This document shows, one piece after another, positions 62,601 through 64,000 of a stretch of DNA of 64,000 nt (its first letter is position 1; each line of letters begins with the position of its first letter). The position numbers were made by a program, and so were the translations under genes. The stretch covers positions 1-64,000 of the forward strand of contig CANFHF010000003.1 of NCBI GenBank assembly GCA_947446635.1, in the 5' to 3' direction. This DNA is from Flavobacteriaceae bacterium. GTDB taxonomy: Bacteria > Bacteroidota > Bacteroidia > Flavobacteriales > Flavobacteriaceae. Under the pieces are notes generated by a model. That model saw nothing but the letters and a program-made list of their open reading frames with translations. It did no database searches and was not told where the DNA came from.

Positions 62601-63029
62601 CCAATAACCCATTTTTTCCGTCAAATCGTTCCATACATCGGTGTAACGCATCACGGTTTTTTTACAGGCTTCATTGTATTGTGCTACAGAAATTGTTTTT
62701 CCAATATCTTCTTTGGTAATGCCTAAGGCGGCTTCGGTGCCTAATTCTACTGGCAAACCGTGCGTATCCCAGCCTGCTTTTCGCTTCACTTGGAATCCTT
62801 TCTGGGTTTTATAACGACAAAATATATCTTTAATAGCACGCGCCATCACGTGATGGATTCCTGGCAGTCCGTTTGCTGAAGGTGGCCCTTCAAAAAACAC
62901 GAACGGTGGGCTGCCTTCGCGAGTGGTTACACTCTTCTCAAAAATGTTTGCTGCCTTCCAAAAATCAAGTACTTCCGACGCCACAGTTGGCAAGTCAAGT
63001 CCCTTGTATTCAGTAAATTTTGTGCTCAT
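59628..63029 (-). CDS. ileS: Isoleucyl-tRNA synthetase, type 2, with altered HxGH motif
   Basis: The 1133-residue class I synthetase has the catalytic domain with the first signature at residues 57-60, the KMSKR motif (QKMSKRLGN), a large editing domain between them, an anticodon-binding domain and a long C-terminal part. The length and the C-terminal region fit the eukaryote-like type 2 IleRS. The first signature, normally HxGH, reads G57-I58-H59-H60, with the first and third residues exchanged. It loads isoleucine on its tRNA. It leads the ileS-DksA-like message from a promoter at 63054-63083. Confidence 0.97.
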   Translation of the reverse strand: MSTKFTEYKGLDLPTVASEVLDFWKAANIFEKSVTTREGSPPFVFFEGPPSANGLPGIHHVMARAIKDIFCRYKTQKGFQVKRKAGWDTHGLPVELGTEAALGITKEDIGKTISVAQYNEACKKTVMRYTDVWNDLTEKMGYWVDMENPYITYKSKYMETVWWILKQIYNKDLMYKGYTIQPYSPKAGTGLSSHEVNQPGSYRDVTDTTVVAQFKALSETLPSFLQGFGNIHILAWTTTPWTLPSNTALSVGPKIDYVLVKTFNQYTFLPSNVVLAKNLVGKQFAKGFFGSTEAADFENFKTGDKQIPYQVLAECKGTDLVGIRYEQLLPFTLPYQNPENAFRVISGDFVTTEDGTGIVHTAPTFGADDAKVAKEAIPEVPPMLVLDENGNPVPLVNLQGKFIDGVGSYSGKYVKNEYYTEGEVPERSMDVEIAIQLKEENKAFKVEKYVHSYPHCWRTDTPILYYPLDSWFIEITKVRDRMFALNETINWKPKSTGEGRFGNWLKNANDWNLSRSRFWGIPLPIWRNEEGTEEILVGSVEELYNEIEKSIAAGFQKENPFKGFEIGNMDEANYDLVDLHKNVVDEITLVSASGKPMQRESDLIDVWFDSGSMPYAQWHYPFENKDKIDENKDFPADFIAEGVDQTRGWFYTLHAIATLVFDKVAYKNVVSNGLVLDKNGQKMSKRLGNATDPFETLNEYGPDATRWYMISNANPWDNLKFDLEGIAEVRRKFFGTLYNTYSFFALYANIDKFTYAEAEIPLNERPEIDQWIISELNTLVKVVDEAYADYEPTKAARAISEFVGENLSNWYVRLCRRRFWKGEYAQDKIAAYQTLYTCLLTISKLGSPIAPFFMDKLYRDLTLATESEKFDSVHLADFPKYVGNFVDKSLESKMQKAQTISSLVLSLRKKEMIKVRQPLQKIMIPILDEKQRDEIEAISDLIKAEVNVKEIVLLDDASGILVKQIKPNFKTLGPRFGKDMGLIAKEIQGFSAEKINQLDKVGSLDIVISGNSLTLSLEDVEISSQDIEGWIVANSNGITVALDITISEELKEEGIARELVNRIQNIRKDSGFEVTDKIKVHLQKNSALEKAVMANEAYIKSETLTQTLVFEDSISNGSEIEFDEIKTKIAITK

Positions 63030-63053
63030 TTTGCCTTTTGTATAAACTATTTG

Positions 63054-63083
63054 CGAAAGTAATAAATTTATACCGAAATCAAA
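63054..63083 (-). promoter_or_regulatory. Promoter of ileS
   Basis: On the minus strand TTTG (63080-63083) and TACTTTCG (63054-63061, one mismatch to TAnnTTTG) are 18 bases apart. The start of transcription would fall about 18 bases before the ileS ATG. Confidence 0.6.
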
Positions 63084-63160
63084 AGTTGAAAGTCAAAAGT
63101 TGAAGTATTGGTTTGAAATGAAGTGTTTATTAGAATTTCTGTTTCCTTACGATGTCTTTT

Positions 63161-63988
63161 TTACTTCTTTTCAAGGATTTTTTTGGAAATTGTTTCTACT
63201 TCATTTAATAATAATGGGTAAGCTGGCTCGGCCATATCGGAATGGTTAAATCCTTGCAATTCGTAAAGTCTGATATTTTTATTGCGGTTCAATTTCATCA
63301 TTCGCAAGAAATAGGCATTTTCTTCGTAACGTCCTAATAATTCCATTTCGCGATCGCCTGTTATGAGTAAAATTGGAGGGGTGTCTTCGCGAACATAATA
63401 AATTGGAGCATACATATCAATAGTCGGTTGCGTGCTTTTAATCCCTTGCTCTTTTCGGATAGTAAAATGTGTAATGGCTTGTCCGCTAAAAGAAATTAGC
63501 CCTGCTATTTCCATAGGGTCGATGCTATATTTAGCCAAATAAGATTTGTCCATAGTGATAATTGTTCCTAAATAAGCACCTGCAGAATGTCCAGAAACAA
63601 AAATTAGTTTTTTATTTCCTCCATACTTTTCAATAGTATTGAATACCCAGGAAACTGCGGCCGCAGCATCTTCAATATAGGCTGGCGCATTAACATTTGG
63701 AGACAGTCGATATTCTACCCCGATTACGGCATAGCCTTTATCCATCAAGGCTTTTGGAATTTGTTTTTTACCTTTTGTTAGTCCGCCTCCATGAAACCAA
63801 ATGATTGTTGCAAAATCCTTTTTATTATTGGGATAATAAATATCAAGAGTACATTGAGAATCCATATACGAATCCTTTTTATTGGTGCTTTCGTCATAAT
63901 AATGAATGTCATTCTCAGTATTGTATTTTTGTTGCGCAATTGCAAAAGATGCATTAGCAAAAAATAAAAGGATAAATAATTTTTTCAT
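63161..63988 (-). CDS. Secreted alpha/beta hydrolase (esterase-like)
   Basis: The 275-residue protein has a signal peptide (to AIAQ at about 19) and an alpha/beta hydrolase fold. WFHGGGLTKG is the oxyanion-hole HGGG motif of the hormone-sensitive-lipase/carboxylesterase group, GHSAGAYLG holds the nucleophile Ser, and FNHSDM near the end gives the His; the Asp is probably in LLITGDRE. It should hydrolyse an ester outside the cytoplasm; the substrate is unknown. The gene is complete, with its ATG 12 bases from the window edge. Confidence 0.92.
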   Translation of the reverse strand: MKKLFILLFFANASFAIAQQKYNTENDIHYYDESTNKKDSYMDSQCTLDIYYPNNKKDFATIIWFHGGGLTKGKKQIPKALMDKGYAVIGVEYRLSPNVNAPAYIEDAAAAVSWVFNTIEKYGGNKKLIFVSGHSAGAYLGTIITMDKSYLAKYSIDPMEIAGLISFSGQAITHFTIRKEQGIKSTQPTIDMYAPIYYVREDTPPILLITGDREMELLGRYEENAYFLRMMKLNRNKNIRLYELQGFNHSDMAEPAYPLLLNEVETISKKILEKK

Positions 63989-64000
63989 TTTAGGTTAAAT

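Overview
The window is AT-rich chromosomal DNA from a member of the Bacteroidota, almost certainly a Flavobacterium or a close relative in the Flavobacteriaceae. The evidence is: many promoters fit the Bacteroidota pattern (a -33 TTTG and a -7 TAnnTTTG); a secreted protein carries a type IX secretion (T9SS) sorting tail; and family-specific genes are present (DUF2723/GT117 membrane glycosyltransferase, FISUMP protein, IPExxxVDY protein, long PurF, DUF5689 lipoprotein). I see no rRNA, prophage, transposase gene, CRISPR array or replication origin. The one tRNA is tRNA-Gln(UUG).

Layout. 1-8.2 kb: aldo/keto reductase tail, L,D-transpeptidase, membrane metallophosphoesterase, a cysteine-less thioredoxin-like protein, polysaccharide deacetylase, a large GT117 protein and tRNA-Gln. 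8.3-12.5 kb: two secreted surface proteins that share an Ig-like module. 12.7-18.1 kb: a divergent secreted nuclease/phosphatase, TonB-dependent receptor and OB-fold-like DUF5689 lipoprotein, the best candidate for an under-described uptake system. 18.3-21.0 kb: LD-carboxypeptidase, YraN, an ACT-like protein and a toxin-antitoxin pair. 21.2-26.3 kb: mfd with a lipoprotein gene, a second toxin-antitoxin pair and a hairpin-rich repeat region. 26.3-31.8 kb: SHOCT protein, a decayed threonine dehydrogenase, DUF885 lipoprotein, subtilisin-like protease and a metallo-beta-lactamase-fold hydrolase.

31.9-39.4 kb: Fe-S assembly (A-type carrier, sufB, sufC, sufD) followed by biotin genes (bioD, bioA and a ketosynthase that may help make the pimelate part). 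39.5-44.3 kb: recX, purF, PfkB kinase, rnhA and purN. 44.5-49.0 kb: acpP, fabF, rnc, an IPExxxVDY protein and pyk, a core growth block for fatty acids, RNA processing and glycolysis. 49.1-53.9 kb: CYTH protein, RlpA-like protein, a histidine-bearing membrane protein, pgi, DUF3108 protein and a candidate small RNA. 53.9-64 kb: a patatin/Omp85-type protein, uvrC, 5-formyltetrahydrofolate cyclo-ligase, lspA, a DksA/TraR-like protein, ileS and an esterase.

Most of the window is housekeeping. The points that stand out are the nuclease/TonB/DUF5689 locus, an IleRS whose HxGH signature is rewritten to GIHH (a change linked to very high mupirocin resistance), a ketosynthase in a biotin cluster, a structured intergenic RNA candidate, and several short palindromic or inserted repeats, one of them inside mfd. 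All calls come from reading the sequence; no database search was run.
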